A stretch of 44,623 nucleotides of DNA from Burkholderiaceae bacterium (GTDB taxonomy: Bacteria > Pseudomonadota > Gammaproteobacteria > Burkholderiales > Burkholderiaceae). This document shows, piece by piece, positions 6,739 to 15,697 of this stretch. Under the pieces are notes generated by a model. The model ran no database searches and had not been told where the DNA came from. It saw nothing but the letters and a program-made list of their open reading frames with translations. A program made the translations under genes and the position numbers. Position 1 is the stretch's first letter. Every line of letters begins with the position of its first letter. The stretch lies in the NCBI GenBank assembly GCA_947448305.1, contig CANFME010000008.1, forward strand, positions 1 through 44,623, written 5' to 3'.

Positions 6739-6955
6739 ATTGAATGATTCTACAATGAATATAAATTATTTTTAATTTTGAATAAAGCCAGAAAAATAAA
6801 TTATGTATTAGATCAAGAGTTTAGTTAAAAAAAGTTTGATTTTATGTGGGTACATGATGATAAATCGTTTTGAAAATTGCTAGTATAGTTACCGATTTAG
6901 AATATCATCTTGAAATCGAATCATTCAATTACGGCAATCTACATTAGTTATTTCC

Positions 6956-8944
6956 ATGGCAACAAATAAAGAAAATTACAGCGAATCATCCATCAAAGTT
7001 TTAAAAGGCCTAGAGCCAGTAAAACAAAGACCTGGAATGTATACGCGCACCGATAACCCCTTGCATATTATTCAAGAGGTCATTGACAATGCCTCAGATG
7101 AAGCATTAGGCGGTCATGGTAAAGAAATTTCACTGACGATACATCTCGACGGCAGCATCAGCGTAGAAGATTTTGGTAGGGGTATTCCTGTTGGAATGCA
7201 CCCAGAAGAAAAGAAACCAGTTGTGGAAATTGTGTTTACCCAACTCCATGCTGGTGGAAAGTTTGAAAAAGGATCAGCTGGAGCTTATGCATTTTCGGGG
7301 GGGCTTCATGGGGTTGGCGTTTCAGTAACGAACGCGTTATCCAAGCGTCTTGAGGTACAGGTTTGTCGAGAAAAGCTTTTTTCTACTTTGGCTTTTGAAA
7401 ACGGATTTTTAGTCGAAAACATCCAATCAAACCCGATTGTCCAAGGTAGTAAACAAAATGGGACAAGAGTTAGAGTTTGGCCTGATCCCAAGTACTTTGA
7501 CTCCCCAGTTATTCCGCTGAATGAATTACAGCGTTTATTAAGATCAAAAGCAGTTTTGCTACCTGGTGTTAAGGTCAATTTAACCATCGAAAAAAATAAT
7601 GATACTCAATCATGGATTTATGAAAAAGGATTAAGGGGTTATTTGGATGAGGCAATGGTTCAACTGGGTCATAGTGAATCAATCATTCCCCCATTTGAAG
7701 GCGAACACTTTGCTCACCCTGATGTGAATGGAGAAGAAAGTTTTGCGCAAGGTGAGGGTGCATCTTGGGTTGTAGCTTGGACGGAGTTTGGTCATCCTGT
7801 GCGTGAGAGTTATGTGAACTTAATTCCAACCACGGCAGGCGGCACTCATGAGAGCGGCCTTCGTGAAGGGCTCTTTAATGCTGTGAAGTCATTTATTGAA
7901 ATGCATGCCTTACTTCCAAAGGGTGTTAAATTAATGCCGGATGATGTATTTGCAAGAGCATCATTTGTACTTTCAGCTAAAGTTCTTGACCCTCAATTTC
8001 AGGGCCAAATTAAAGAGCGCTTAAATTCTAGAGATGCAGTTCGACTCGTCTCTGGATTTGTAAAGTCTGCACTGGATTTGTGGCTCAATGAACATGTTGA
8101 TTTAGGTAAGAAACTGGCTGATTTAGTTATTAAGCAAGCACAGGCAAGAACCAAGGCTGGTCAAAAAGTTGAAAAGAAAAAATCATCTGGTGTGGCGGTC
8201 CTTCCAGGAAAGTTAACGGATTGCGAAAGCGAAGATATCATCATCAATGAAATCTTTTTAGTTGAAGGAGATTCAGCAGGTGGTTCTGCTAAGATGGGCC
8301 GAAACAAAGAGTATCAAGCAATCTTACCTTTAAGAGGAAAGGTCTTAAATACTTGGGAGGCTGATAAAGATAGATTGTTTGCAAATAATGAAGTTCATGA
8401 TATTGCAGTTGCAATCGGTGTTGATCCTCATGGGGTCGGTGATGATCCAGATTTAAGTAATCTTCGCTACGGAAAAGTTTGTATTTTGTCAGATGCTGAC
8501 GTTGATGGTTCTCATATTCAAGTGCTTTTGTTGACACTGTTTTATAAGCATTTCCCCAAATTAGTTGAACGTGGTCATATTTACGTTGCAAGACCACCTC
8601 TATTTAGGGTTGATGCTCCTGCTAGAGGAAAAAAACCTGCTCAAAAGATTTATGCATTAGATCAACCTGAATTAAAAAATATTGAAGATAAGTTAATCAA
8701 AGATGGTCTAAAAATAGGTAGTTGGCAAATTTCAAGATTTAAAGGTTTAGGTGAAATGAGTCCTGAGCAATTGTGGGAGACCACCTTGAACCCTGACACC
8801 AGGAGACTATTACCTATTCTGACCGGTAGCCTGGGACTAGAAGACACTAATAAATTAATGGATATGCTCATGGGCAAATCTGAGTCGTCTGCTCGTAGAT
8901 CTTGGTTAGAAGAACGTGGCAATGAAGTAGAAGCGGATATTTAA
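6956..8944 (+). CDS. parE: DNA topoisomerase IV subunit B
   Basis: The 662-residue protein is the ATPase half of topoisomerase IV, which with ParC decatenates daughter chromosomes. Visible elements in order are the GHKL ATP site (E-V-I-D-N-A-S-D-E-A near residue 43, then G-G-L-H-G-V-G-V-S near 118), the transducer region, the Toprim signature E-G-D-S-A-G-G-S with the P-L-R-G-K-V-L-N motif, the D-A-D-V-D-G-S-H metal site, and the C-terminal R-F-K-G-L-G-E-M segment. The short length and the Toprim lacking the long insert of GyrB, plus adjacency to parC, make it ParE and not GyrB. The parC start lies three bases after its stop, so the two are co-transcribed. Confidence 0.96.
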   Translation: MATNKENYSESSIKVLKGLEPVKQRPGMYTRTDNPLHIIQEVIDNASDEALGGHGKEISLTIHLDGSISVEDFGRGIPVGMHPEEKKPVVEIVFTQLHAGGKFEKGSAGAYAFSGGLHGVGVSVTNALSKRLEVQVCREKLFSTLAFENGFLVENIQSNPIVQGSKQNGTRVRVWPDPKYFDSPVIPLNELQRLLRSKAVLLPGVKVNLTIEKNNDTQSWIYEKGLRGYLDEAMVQLGHSESIIPPFEGEHFAHPDVNGEESFAQGEGASWVVAWTEFGHPVRESYVNLIPTTAGGTHESGLREGLFNAVKSFIEMHALLPKGVKLMPDDVFARASFVLSAKVLDPQFQGQIKERLNSRDAVRLVSGFVKSALDLWLNEHVDLGKKLADLVIKQAQARTKAGQKVEKKKSSGVAVLPGKLTDCESEDIIINEIFLVEGDSAGGSAKMGRNKEYQAILPLRGKVLNTWEADKDRLFANNEVHDIAVAIGVDPHGVGDDPDLSNLRYGKVCILSDADVDGSHIQVLLLTLFYKHFPKLVERGHIYVARPPLFRVDAPARGKKPAQKIYALDQPELKNIEDKLIKDGLKIGSWQISRFKGLGEMSPEQLWETTLNPDTRRLLPILTGSLGLEDTNKLMDMLMGKSESSARRSWLEERGNEVEADI

Positions 8945-8947
8945 GTT

Positions 8948-11278
8948 ATGGCAAATAATAATGAATTAGATCTTTTCTCAAATATCCAACCAGAGGATCC
9001 TAACGATTCTTTAGTTTTGGGACATTTTGCTGAAAAAGCATATTTAGATTATGCAATTAGCGTGGTAAAAGGTAGAGCCTTACCTGAGCTGGCTGATGGT
9101 CAAAAACCTGTGCAAAGAAGAATTCTTTACTCAATGAGTGAAATGGGTTTAAGGTTTGATGCTAAACCAGTTAAAAGTGCAAGGGTAGTCGGTGACGTAC
9201 TAGGTAAATTTCACCCTCATGGCGATCAATCTGCTTATGATGCTTTGGTTCGATTAGCGCAAAGTTTTAGCCTTCGATACCCACTGATTGATGGTCAAGG
9301 TAACTTTGGCTCAAGAGATGGCGATGGAGCTGCAGCAATGCGCTACACCGAAGCTCGCCTTACGAAAATATCGAGTTTATTGCTAGATGAGATTGATCAA
9401 GGTACAGTTGATTTTATTCCAAATTATGATGGATCCTTCACTGAGCCAGCTTTATTACCGGCAAGACTTCCTTTTGTTTTGTTAAATGGTGCTTCTGGGA
9501 TTGCTGTGGGTATGGCAACTGAAATACCCTCACATAATTTAGTAGAAGTTGCAGCAGCTAGCGTAGCGATTTTAAAAAATCCTAAAATTTCTGAAGATGA
9601 AATTTTGAATATTATTCCTGGGCCAGACTTCCCAGGGGGTGGACAAATTATTTCCCCAATTCAAGAAATCCAAGAAATATACAAGCAGGGGCGCGGCAGT
9701 CTCAAAATGAGAGCGCGCTGGAATATTGAAGAATTGGCTCGAGGCCAGTGGAAGCTTGTCATTACAGAAATGCCACCAAACGCGTCTACTCAAAAAGTAC
9801 TTCAAGAAATTGAAGAACTGACTAATCCAAAGGTGAAAGTTGGTAAAAAATCTTTATCTACGGAGCAAAACTCCTTAAAGCAAGCCGCATTAGCAATGCT
9901 TGATGGGGTTCGGGATGAGTCTAGTAAAGACGCAGCGGTTCGCTTGGTTTTTGAACCTAAATCAAAAAATATTGATGTCAATGAATTTGCAAATTTCTTA
10001 CTTGCCCATACCTCTCTTGAATCAAATGCCTCCATTAATTTAGTAATGATCGGAACGGATGGTCGTCCAAGGCAAAAAGGATTATTGTCAATTTTGCAGG
10101 AGTGGGCGCAATTTAGAATTCAAACGGTCACAAGACGAACTGCTTTTCGCTTAAAAAAAGTTGAAGACCGTATTCATATTTTAGAAGGCCGTCAATTAAT
10201 TCTTTTGAATATTGATGAAGTGATTCAAATTATTCGAGCTAGTGATGAGCCGAAAAGCGATTTGATGAATGCTTTTAAATTGTCTGAGCGCCAAGCAGAT
10301 GACATTCTCGAGATTCGATTACGTCAATTAGCAAGACTCGAAGCGATTAAGATCGAACAAGAACTGACTCAGTTGAATGAAGAGAAAGAAGAATTATCAA
10401 ACTTGTTAGGTAATGATTCTGTAATGCGTCGCCGGATCATTAAAGAAATTGAAGCAGATAGTAAGATGTTTGGAGACTCTAGAAGAACCTTAATTCAAGA
10501 AGAAAAACGCTCTATTATTCAAACCAAAGTTGTAGATGAGGCCGTTACAGTTATCGTTTCACAAAAAGGTTGGGTTAGATCTCGATTAGGCCATGGACAT
10601 GATCCTCTTCAATTCTCTTTCAAGGCTAGTGATAATTTGTACGCAGTTTTTGAATGTCGAACAGTCGACTTTATTTTAGGTATTGGTAGTAATGGCCGCG
10701 TTTACAGCGTAGCAGTCTCTGATTTACCCGGCGCACGAGGTGATGGTGTGCCAATGACATCACTTGTAAATATGGTTTCCGGAACACAAATGGTTGCCTT
10801 TTATGCAGGTCAATTAGACGATTTAGTTCTCATTGCAATGTCCTCTGGTAATGGTTTTTTAGCTAATGTTGCAGATATGGTTACTAGAAACAAAGCAGGC
10901 AAATCTTTTGTTGGTCTTAATGAAAAGTTTTCACCTGCCGACAGTATTTTGCCTCTATATAAAATAAAAGAATCGATGAAGCAAGTTGCTTGCTACTCTT
11001 CCGAAGGCAAATTACTTTCATTCGATATTGCTGAATTAAAACGTCTACCATCCGGAGGGAAGGGCGTGATTTTGATGGATATAGGTGTTAATGCACAATT
11101 ATTAAGTGCTATTTGCTACGATGAGCAAGGTTTGTTGCTAGAGGGTTTAGGGCGCGCCAACAAGCCAAGCTCTGTGACACTTAGCATGAAAACTTTGTTG
11201 ACTTACAAGTCGTCAAGGGCCAAAAAAGGGCAGTTTGTCGAACCAAGACTAAAAGAAGCAATATTAAAGCCAGTCTAG
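8948..11278 (+). CDS. parC: DNA topoisomerase IV subunit A
   Basis: The 776-residue breakage-reunion subunit has its catalytic tyrosine at residue 133 in A-M-R-Y-T-E-A-R-L, the winged-helix segment [10 protein letters not shown] and the G-N-F-G-S strand, followed by coiled-coil tower and a beta-pinwheel C-terminal domain with S-x-K-G-W-V-R-like repeats. The last domain lacks the GyrA box, in keeping with ParC. At the quinolone-contact position equivalent to Ser80 of E. coli ParC there is glutamine, and the Glu84 equivalent is aspartate. It follows parE at three bases. No terminator was seen between its stop and the convergent RidA gene. Confidence 0.96.
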   Translation: MANNNELDLFSNIQPEDPNDSLVLGHFAEKAYLDYAISVVKGRALPELADGQKPVQRRILYSMSEMGLRFDAKPVKSARVVGDVLGKFHPHGDQSAYDALVRLAQSFSLRYPLIDGQGNFGSRDGDGAAAMRYTEARLTKISSLLLDEIDQGTVDFIPNYDGSFTEPALLPARLPFVLLNGASGIAVGMATEIPSHNLVEVAAASVAILKNPKISEDEILNIIPGPDFPGGGQIISPIQEIQEIYKQGRGSLKMRARWNIEELARGQWKLVITEMPPNASTQKVLQEIEELTNPKVKVGKKSLSTEQNSLKQAALAMLDGVRDESSKDAAVRLVFEPKSKNIDVNEFANFLLAHTSLESNASINLVMIGTDGRPRQKGLLSILQEWAQFRIQTVTRRTAFRLKKVEDRIHILEGRQLILLNIDEVIQIIRASDEPKSDLMNAFKLSERQADDILEIRLRQLARLEAIKIEQELTQLNEEKEELSNLLGNDSVMRRRIIKEIEADSKMFGDSRRTLIQEEKRSIIQTKVVDEAVTVIVSQKGWVRSRLGHGHDPLQFSFKASDNLYAVFECRTVDFILGIGSNGRVYSVAVSDLPGARGDGVPMTSLVNMVSGTQMVAFYAGQLDDLVLIAMSSGNGFLANVADMVTRNKAGKSFVGLNEKFSPADSILPLYKIKESMKQVACYSSEGKLLSFDIAELKRLPSGGKGVILMDIGVNAQLLSAICYDEQGLLLEGLGRANKPSSVTLSMKTLLTYKSSRAKKGQFVEPRLKEAILKPV

Positions 11279-11369
11279 TGGACTTGTTTCACTTTGGTCA
11301 TCTAGAGCAGTGAGGTCAGTTTTAGACATCACCAATCTGGATTGACTAAATGAGCGTAATGACCTTTTA

Positions 11370-11858
11370 CTAATTTTTCGCAATTTCAGCAATGAGTTCA
11401 ATTTCAACGCAAACACCCATCGGTAACTGATTTACTCCTACTGCGCTTCTAGCATGCTTGCCAGCATCTCCCAAAATTTCCACGAGTAGTTCAGAACAAC
11501 CATTGGTTACCAAATGGTGCTCGGTAAAATCTGGGGTACAGTTAACAAAACTACTCACCTTAATGATGCGTTGTATTCCATCGAGATCTCCTAAATGCTT
11601 TTCTAAGGTAGCTAGCAAATCAATGGCAACAGATCTCGCGGCCAGTTTACCTTCCTCTGTAGTTAATTCCTGACCAAGCTTGCCTACCCATGGGGCACCA
11701 TCTTTTTTTGCAATATGGCCCGATAAATATACCAAGTTACCCACATGCGTGGACATGACATAAGAGGCTGCTGGCGCTGAGGGTTTAGGCAAAACAATGC
11801 CTAGGTTTGCAAGACGTTGTTTACGTTGAGAATGCGTGTCGACCATTGGTATATTCAT
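11370..11858 (-). CDS. RidA-family protein (YjgF/YER057c/UK114)
   Basis: The 162-residue protein has the RidA fold with G-N-L-V-Y-L-S-G-H, a long central helix (K-L-A-A-R-S-V-A-I-D-L-L), and the C-terminal A-R-S-A-V-G-V-x-x-L-P-M-G-V-C-V-E-I-E block that carries the conserved arginine. RidA proteins hydrolyse reactive enamine/imine intermediates made by PLP enzymes, protecting against 2-aminoacrylate. At about 160 residues with an N-terminal extension it belongs to a divergent subgroup found widely in proteobacteria, so deaminase activity is likely but the substrate is open. It stands between parC and the VWA/MoxR pair; a 39-base gap to the VWA gene leaves co-transcription possible. Confidence 0.88.
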   Translation of the reverse strand: MNIPMVDTHSQRKQRLANLGIVLPKPSAPAASYVMSTHVGNLVYLSGHIAKKDGAPWVGKLGQELTTEEGKLAARSVAIDLLATLEKHLGDLDGIQRIIKVSSFVNCTPDFTEHHLVTNGCSELLVEILGDAGKHARSAVGVNQLPMGVCVEIELIAEIAKN

Positions 11859-11897
11859 ATATCCGCCTTAAAAAATTGTTACAGATAGTATAAATGA

Positions 11898-13073
11898 CTA
11901 TTTCGATAATTCATTCATGGCAGTTTCAAGGCCAACTAAGGTCACAGGATACATTTTTCCACGAATAAGTTCTTTGATGATGCTAACAGATTGGCGATAC
12001 TGCCAAACTCCTTCTGGTTCAGGATTCAACCAAATCACTTTTTTAAAGTGCTCAAGGATTCGATTGAGCCAAGTTGCGCCAGCTTCACTGTTGCTGTACT
12101 CAACTGATCCACCAATTGATAAAATTTCATAGGGACTCATCGTCGCGTCACCAACGAAAATGACTTTGTAATCTGAGCTATATTTATTAATGATGTCCAT
12201 CGTATCGAATTTTTCTAAATGTCTCCTTTGATTATTTTTCCAAACATAATCATATAAACAGTTATGAAAATAGTAATATTCAAGGTGTTTTAACTCTGTT
12301 TTGGCCGCCGAAAATAATTCCTCAACACGTTGAATATGATCATCCATCGAGCCACCTACGTCCATTAATAAAATGACCTTAATGTTGTTGTGACGTTCTG
12401 GCCGCATTTTTATATCTAAGTAACCTGCATTAGCTGCAGTCGATTGAATCGTATTATCTAAATCAAATTCATCAGCAATTCCTATTCTGGTAAATTGCCG
12501 CAGTCGACGTAATGCCATTTTAATATTTCGAATATTTAACTCTTGGCGATCATCATAATCTTGGAAAGTCCTTTTTTCCCAAACTTTTAAGGCAGTTCGA
12601 TTTCCAGCGCTTTCCCCCTTGATTCTAAAGCCCTCAGGGTGATAACCACTGTGACCAAAAGGAGAAGAACCACCGGTCCCAATCCATTTACTACCACCTT
12701 CATGACGACTTTTTTGCTCTTTCATTAATTCATCAAGTCGTTTCATTAACTCATCTAAACCACCTAATTTTTCAATCTTTGCCTTTTCTTCAGGTGTTAA
12801 TTCTTTTTGGAATTTTTTGATTAACCAATCATCCACAATTTCCCTGGATAACTCAATAATAGTTTCAACTCCGGCAAAATATTTTGAAAATACTTGATCG
12901 AATCGGTCAAAGAATTTTTCATCTTTAACTAAAGTTAGTCGGGCTAAAAAATAAAATTCTTGAATTGATGGAGGGATTACTTCTTTCTTTAAAGCACCGA
13001 GTAAGGTTAAATACTCGCCAATTGAAACTGGGATTTTTTGATCACGAAGTTGAAAGAAAAATTCAATCAGCAT
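11898..13073 (-). CDS. VWA-domain protein, CoxE-like partner of MoxR
   Basis: The 391-residue protein has an N-terminal helical domain, a lysine/glutamate-rich central helix (about 90-120), a glycine-rich linker (about 126-145), and a C-terminal von Willebrand A domain starting at residue 231. Its MIDAS motif is D-V-G-G-S (238-242), in place of the usual D-x-S-x-S, with the later metal residues near F-V-G-D-A. Proteins of this type act as adaptors for MoxR AAA ATPases in inserting cofactors or assembling enzyme complexes (CoxD/CoxE in CO dehydrogenase is the known case). It follows the MoxR gene by two bases, so the pair is one operon. The client is unknown; divergent cytochrome c genes are one candidate. 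Confidence 0.88.
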   Translation of the reverse strand: MLIEFFFQLRDQKIPVSIGEYLTLLGALKKEVIPPSIQEFYFLARLTLVKDEKFFDRFDQVFSKYFAGVETIIELSREIVDDWLIKKFQKELTPEEKAKIEKLGGLDELMKRLDELMKEQKSRHEGGSKWIGTGGSSPFGHSGYHPEGFRIKGESAGNRTALKVWEKRTFQDYDDRQELNIRNIKMALRRLRQFTRIGIADEFDLDNTIQSTAANAGYLDIKMRPERHNNIKVILLMDVGGSMDDHIQRVEELFSAAKTELKHLEYYYFHNCLYDYVWKNNQRRHLEKFDTMDIINKYSSDYKVIFVGDATMSPYEILSIGGSVEYSNSEAGATWLNRILEHFKKVIWLNPEPEGVWQYRQSVSIIKELIRGKMYPVTLVGLETAMNELSK

Positions 13074-13075
13074 GA

Positions 13076-13945
13076 TTACCGATGGTTTTTATTCATCATC
13101 ATTAAACGTTCAAAAAGTCGGATGTCTTGCTCATTTTTCAATAAGGCACCTTGCAAAGGAGGAATTGCACTCAACTGATCCTTTGATTGTAAAAGCTCTG
13201 CTGGAATATCATCAGCCATTAATAGTTTTAGCCAGTCAATAAATTCGGATGTAGAGGGCTTTTTCTTAATTCCTGGCATATTTCTAACTTCATAAAAAAT
13301 CCGAAGAGCGGCAGTTAAAAGATCTTTTTTGATATTCGGATAATGCACATCAACAATTTTTAACATGGTTACAGCGTCTGGAAAAGCAATGTAATGAAAA
13401 AAACATCTTCTTAAAAAAGCGTCGGGTAATTCTTTTTCATTATTGGATGTAATGATTACAATCGGGCGAAATTTCGCTTGAATTAACTGCCTCGTTTCAT
13501 AGACATAAAATTCCATCTTATCAATTTCTCTTAATAAGTCATTGGGAAATTCAATATCAGCTTTATCAATTTCATCAATTAAAAGAACTGTTTGTTGATC
13601 AGCTTCAAAAGCCTGCCACAAAACACCCTTAACAATATAGTTGGAAATTTCGTGTACCTTTGCATCGCCCAATTGTGAGTCTTTCAAACGACTCACGGCA
13701 TCATATTCGTAGAGTCCTTGTTGTGCCTTGGTAGATGATTTGATATGCCATTGTAATAGTGGTAATCCAAGAGCATTAGCAACTTCCTCAGCTAACATCG
13801 TTTTACCAGTTCCAGGCTCACCCTTAATTAATAAAGGCTTTTGTAAAATAATGGCTGCATTGACAGCAAGTTGCAAATCATCTGTGGCGATATATTGGTC
13901 TGAACCACTAAAACGATCAGATGGGATTTGGGCCGAATTATTCAT
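13076..13945 (-). CDS. MoxR-type AAA+ ATPase
   Basis: The 289-residue ATPase has Walker A G-E-P-G-T-G-K-T (42-49), Walker B L-L-I-D-E-I-D (121-127), sensor 1 I-T-S-N-N and arginine-finger-like F-L-R-R-C. Length and motifs place it in the MoxR subfamily (CoxD-like), chaperone-type ATPases that work with VWA-domain proteins, one of which is encoded two bases downstream. The start ATG at 13945 lies 174 bases from the divergent cytochrome gene, so both promoters share that AT-rich region. Confidence 0.92.
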   Translation of the reverse strand: MNNSAQIPSDRFSGSDQYIATDDLQLAVNAAIILQKPLLIKGEPGTGKTMLAEEVANALGLPLLQWHIKSSTKAQQGLYEYDAVSRLKDSQLGDAKVHEISNYIVKGVLWQAFEADQQTVLLIDEIDKADIEFPNDLLREIDKMEFYVYETRQLIQAKFRPIVIITSNNEKELPDAFLRRCFFHYIAFPDAVTMLKIVDVHYPNIKKDLLTAALRIFYEVRNMPGIKKKPSTSEFIDWLKLLMADDIPAELLQSKDQLSAIPPLQGALLKNEQDIRLFERLMMMNKNHR

Positions 13946-14119
13946 AATGTAAAAAAAATAATGTTAATGAAAAAAGCTGTCATGATAAAAATACTAGGTG
14001 GCTCTATAATAATGAATCAGTTTAATTTTGATTATTAACAATAACTCAATAATAAATTTAAGATAGTCCACTATACTATTATTCGATAAAGATTTTTTAC
14101 ACTACAACACACTTTTATT

Positions 14120-14500
14120 ATGACAAAAAATATATGTTCTAAAGACAAATTGCGCCTAACTGGCTTAATTTTGTTTTCCATTGCGCTATCCTCTAATTCT
14201 TTTGCTCAACAAGATGTTAAAGGCGATGCCGAAAAGGGTGCAAATAAAGTAAGTTTATGCGCTGGTTGCCATGCAATCCCGGGTTATCGTTCTTCTGTTC
14301 CTGAAATTTACACTGTGCCGATGATTGGTGGTCAATCTGCCTCTTATATCGTTTCAGCACTCAGTGCATACAAAAAAGGGGAGCGTAAGCATCCAACCAT
14401 GAGGGGTATTGCCGGTTCTTTATCTGATCAAGATATGGCTGATATTGCTGTTTATTATTCAGCACAAAATTCAGACTCAAAGCCTAACAAACTAAAATAA
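14120..14500 (+). CDS. Periplasmic monohaem cytochrome c
   Basis: The 126-residue precursor has a signal peptide (about residues 1-29, ending S-F-A) and one haem site C-A-G-C-H near residue 49; a methionine in P-T-M-R-G is the likely axial ligand. It resembles class I cytochromes c of the c4/c5-half type that shuttle electrons to terminal oxidases. A second, related cytochrome gene follows after 26 bases, so the two are probably one transcript ending at the hairpin at 14886. Confidence 0.9.
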   Translation: MTKNICSKDKLRLTGLILFSIALSSNSFAQQDVKGDAEKGANKVSLCAGCHAIPGYRSSVPEIYTVPMIGGQSASYIVSALSAYKKGERKHPTMRGIAGSLSDQDMADIAVYYSAQNSDSKPNKLK

Positions 14501-14526
14501 TCTATCAGAATTAAGAAAGCCTCAAA

Positions 14527-14874
14527 ATGAAAAATTCAATAATCTTTACGCTGTTAGCCTCTTTTTTCCTTTCCAGTCCTGTCTTTGCAAGAAATATTGA
14601 AGCAGGAAAAGAATTGGTTACAAAAAACAACTGTAATTCTTGTCATGGTCCTGATTTAAAGCAACCTATTGCTCCTGGGTACCCTAAAATCGCTGGCCAA
14701 CATGAAGACTATCTTTTTTATGCTTTAAAGTCTTACCAAGTTGAAAATAACCCACACGTAGGTCGTTCAAACGCCATTATGGGTGGTCAAGCAAAACAAT
14801 TCACTCAGGCCCAATTAAAAGATATGGCTGCATATATTGCCTCCTTACCTAGTGATTTTGTCATTAAAAAATAA
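14527..14874 (+). CDS. Periplasmic monohaem cytochrome c
   Basis: The 115-residue precursor has a signal peptide (about 1-21, ending V-F-A), a haem site C-N-S-C-H near residue 37, and a probable axial methionine in A-I-M-G-G. The segment P-K-I-A-G-Q-H-E-D-Y-L is typical of cytochrome c4-like domains. Its pairing with the preceding cytochrome looks like a split version of the two-domain cytochrome c4, each half carrying one haem; that reading is inference. Confidence 0.9.
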   Translation: MKNSIIFTLLASFFLSSPVFARNIEAGKELVTKNNCNSCHGPDLKQPIAPGYPKIAGQHEDYLFYALKSYQVENNPHVGRSNAIMGGQAKQFTQAQLKDMAAYIASLPSDFVIKK

Positions 14875-14885
14875 GTCTTGATTGT

Positions 14886-14912
14886 AAGGAAAGGAATTAA
14901 TCCTTTCCTTTT
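14886..14912 (+). terminator. Terminator of the cytochrome pair
   Basis: A perfect 10-bp stem AAGGAAAGGA / TCCTTTCCTT with loop ATTAA is followed by TT on top of the stem's own T's, 11 bases after the cytochrome stop. The loop contains the stop codon of the convergent FCD regulator and its right arm encodes that protein's last residues. Confidence 0.85.
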
Positions 14913-15541
14913 GTAGCTGCTCTTTGACCTTGTAGAAGGTGGCTATTCATCAATAATTTAGCTTGTTCAGGTTTTCTGTCAATTAATGCAGACATTATTT
15001 TTCGATGCTCCAGCAAAGATTGTTCTACACGGCCTATTTTTCTCAAAGAATTTTTCCTTTGTAGCTTTAGGACCTGCCTGAGGTCTTGAATGACTTTTCT
15101 CATCCATGGATTGCCTGCAATTTGCTGAATTAAATCATGGAACTCTTGGTTTAACTCAAAAAATCTATCGATATCTCGATCTGCTGCAGCCTTTTCTAAG
15201 CGAGTATGGATATTGTCTAGTTGTTCGAGTTCATTCTCTGACGCATTAGTAGCAACATCAAATGCGGCTTGAGCTTCTAGGATTGAAATGACCTCAAAAA
15301 TATTGACTAAGTCTTGGTTATCAACCTCCGTAACATAAGCGCCACGCCTTATTTTCATTGTTACTAGACCTTCTGCAGCTAATACTTTGATCGCCTCACG
15401 GAGAGGTGTTCTACTAATTTCTAACTCTTGAGTAATTTCTTTTTCATTAATCCAAGCCCCTGGTTTTAATTGATGTTGAAATATTTTTTCTCGAATTACA
15501 TCTGCAATATCAAGATAAAGTGGTCTTGAAGCTAGACTCAT
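14897..15541 (-). CDS. GntR-family transcriptional regulator, FadR/FCD type
   Basis: The 214-residue protein has an N-terminal winged helix (about 5-72; I-S-R-T-P-L-R-E-A-I-K-V-L is the recognition region) and an all-helical FCD effector domain with the metal-binding histidines in N-Q-E-F-H-D-L-I, L-E-H-R-K-I and M-N-S-H-L. FCD regulators respond to carboxylates. It is divergent from the methylmalonyl-CoA mutase operon with a 22-bp perfect palindrome between them, so it very likely controls propionyl-CoA breakdown. Its stop codon sits inside the terminator of the opposing cytochrome genes. Confidence 0.92.
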   Translation of the reverse strand: MSLASRPLYLDIADVIREKIFQHQLKPGAWINEKEITQELEISRTPLREAIKVLAAEGLVTMKIRRGAYVTEVDNQDLVNIFEVISILEAQAAFDVATNASENELEQLDNIHTRLEKAAADRDIDRFFELNQEFHDLIQQIAGNPWMRKVIQDLRQVLKLQRKNSLRKIGRVEQSLLEHRKIMSALIDRKPEQAKLLMNSHLLQGQRAATKGKD

Positions 15542-15595
15542 TGTTTAAGTTACCTTAATGATATTTGTGATTAAAAGAATTTTATAAATCAATTT

Positions 15596-15617
15596 TGAAT
15601 TCATAATTATGAATTCA
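15596..15617. promoter_or_regulatory. 22-bp perfect palindrome, putative operator of the propionyl-CoA operon
   Basis: Exact palindrome with half-site TGAATTCATAA lying 55 bases from the regulator start and 81 bases before the mutase start. A possible -10 (TATCCT, 15649-15654) follows, with no clear -35. Position between the FCD regulator and the operon suggests it is the regulator's binding site. Confidence 0.65.
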
Positions 15618-15697
15618 TTTTGCTATTTCTTTTATTATCTGTCAATGGTATCCTAGACAAATAAATAAAGATTAACTCTTTTTAAAAGGGACAGTGC

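Noticed and set aside
15542..15697. Cobalamin riboswitch ahead of the B12-dependent mutase
   Set aside because: The leader is too short and lacks the conserved B12-box core; the palindrome and divergent FCD gene explain regulation better.
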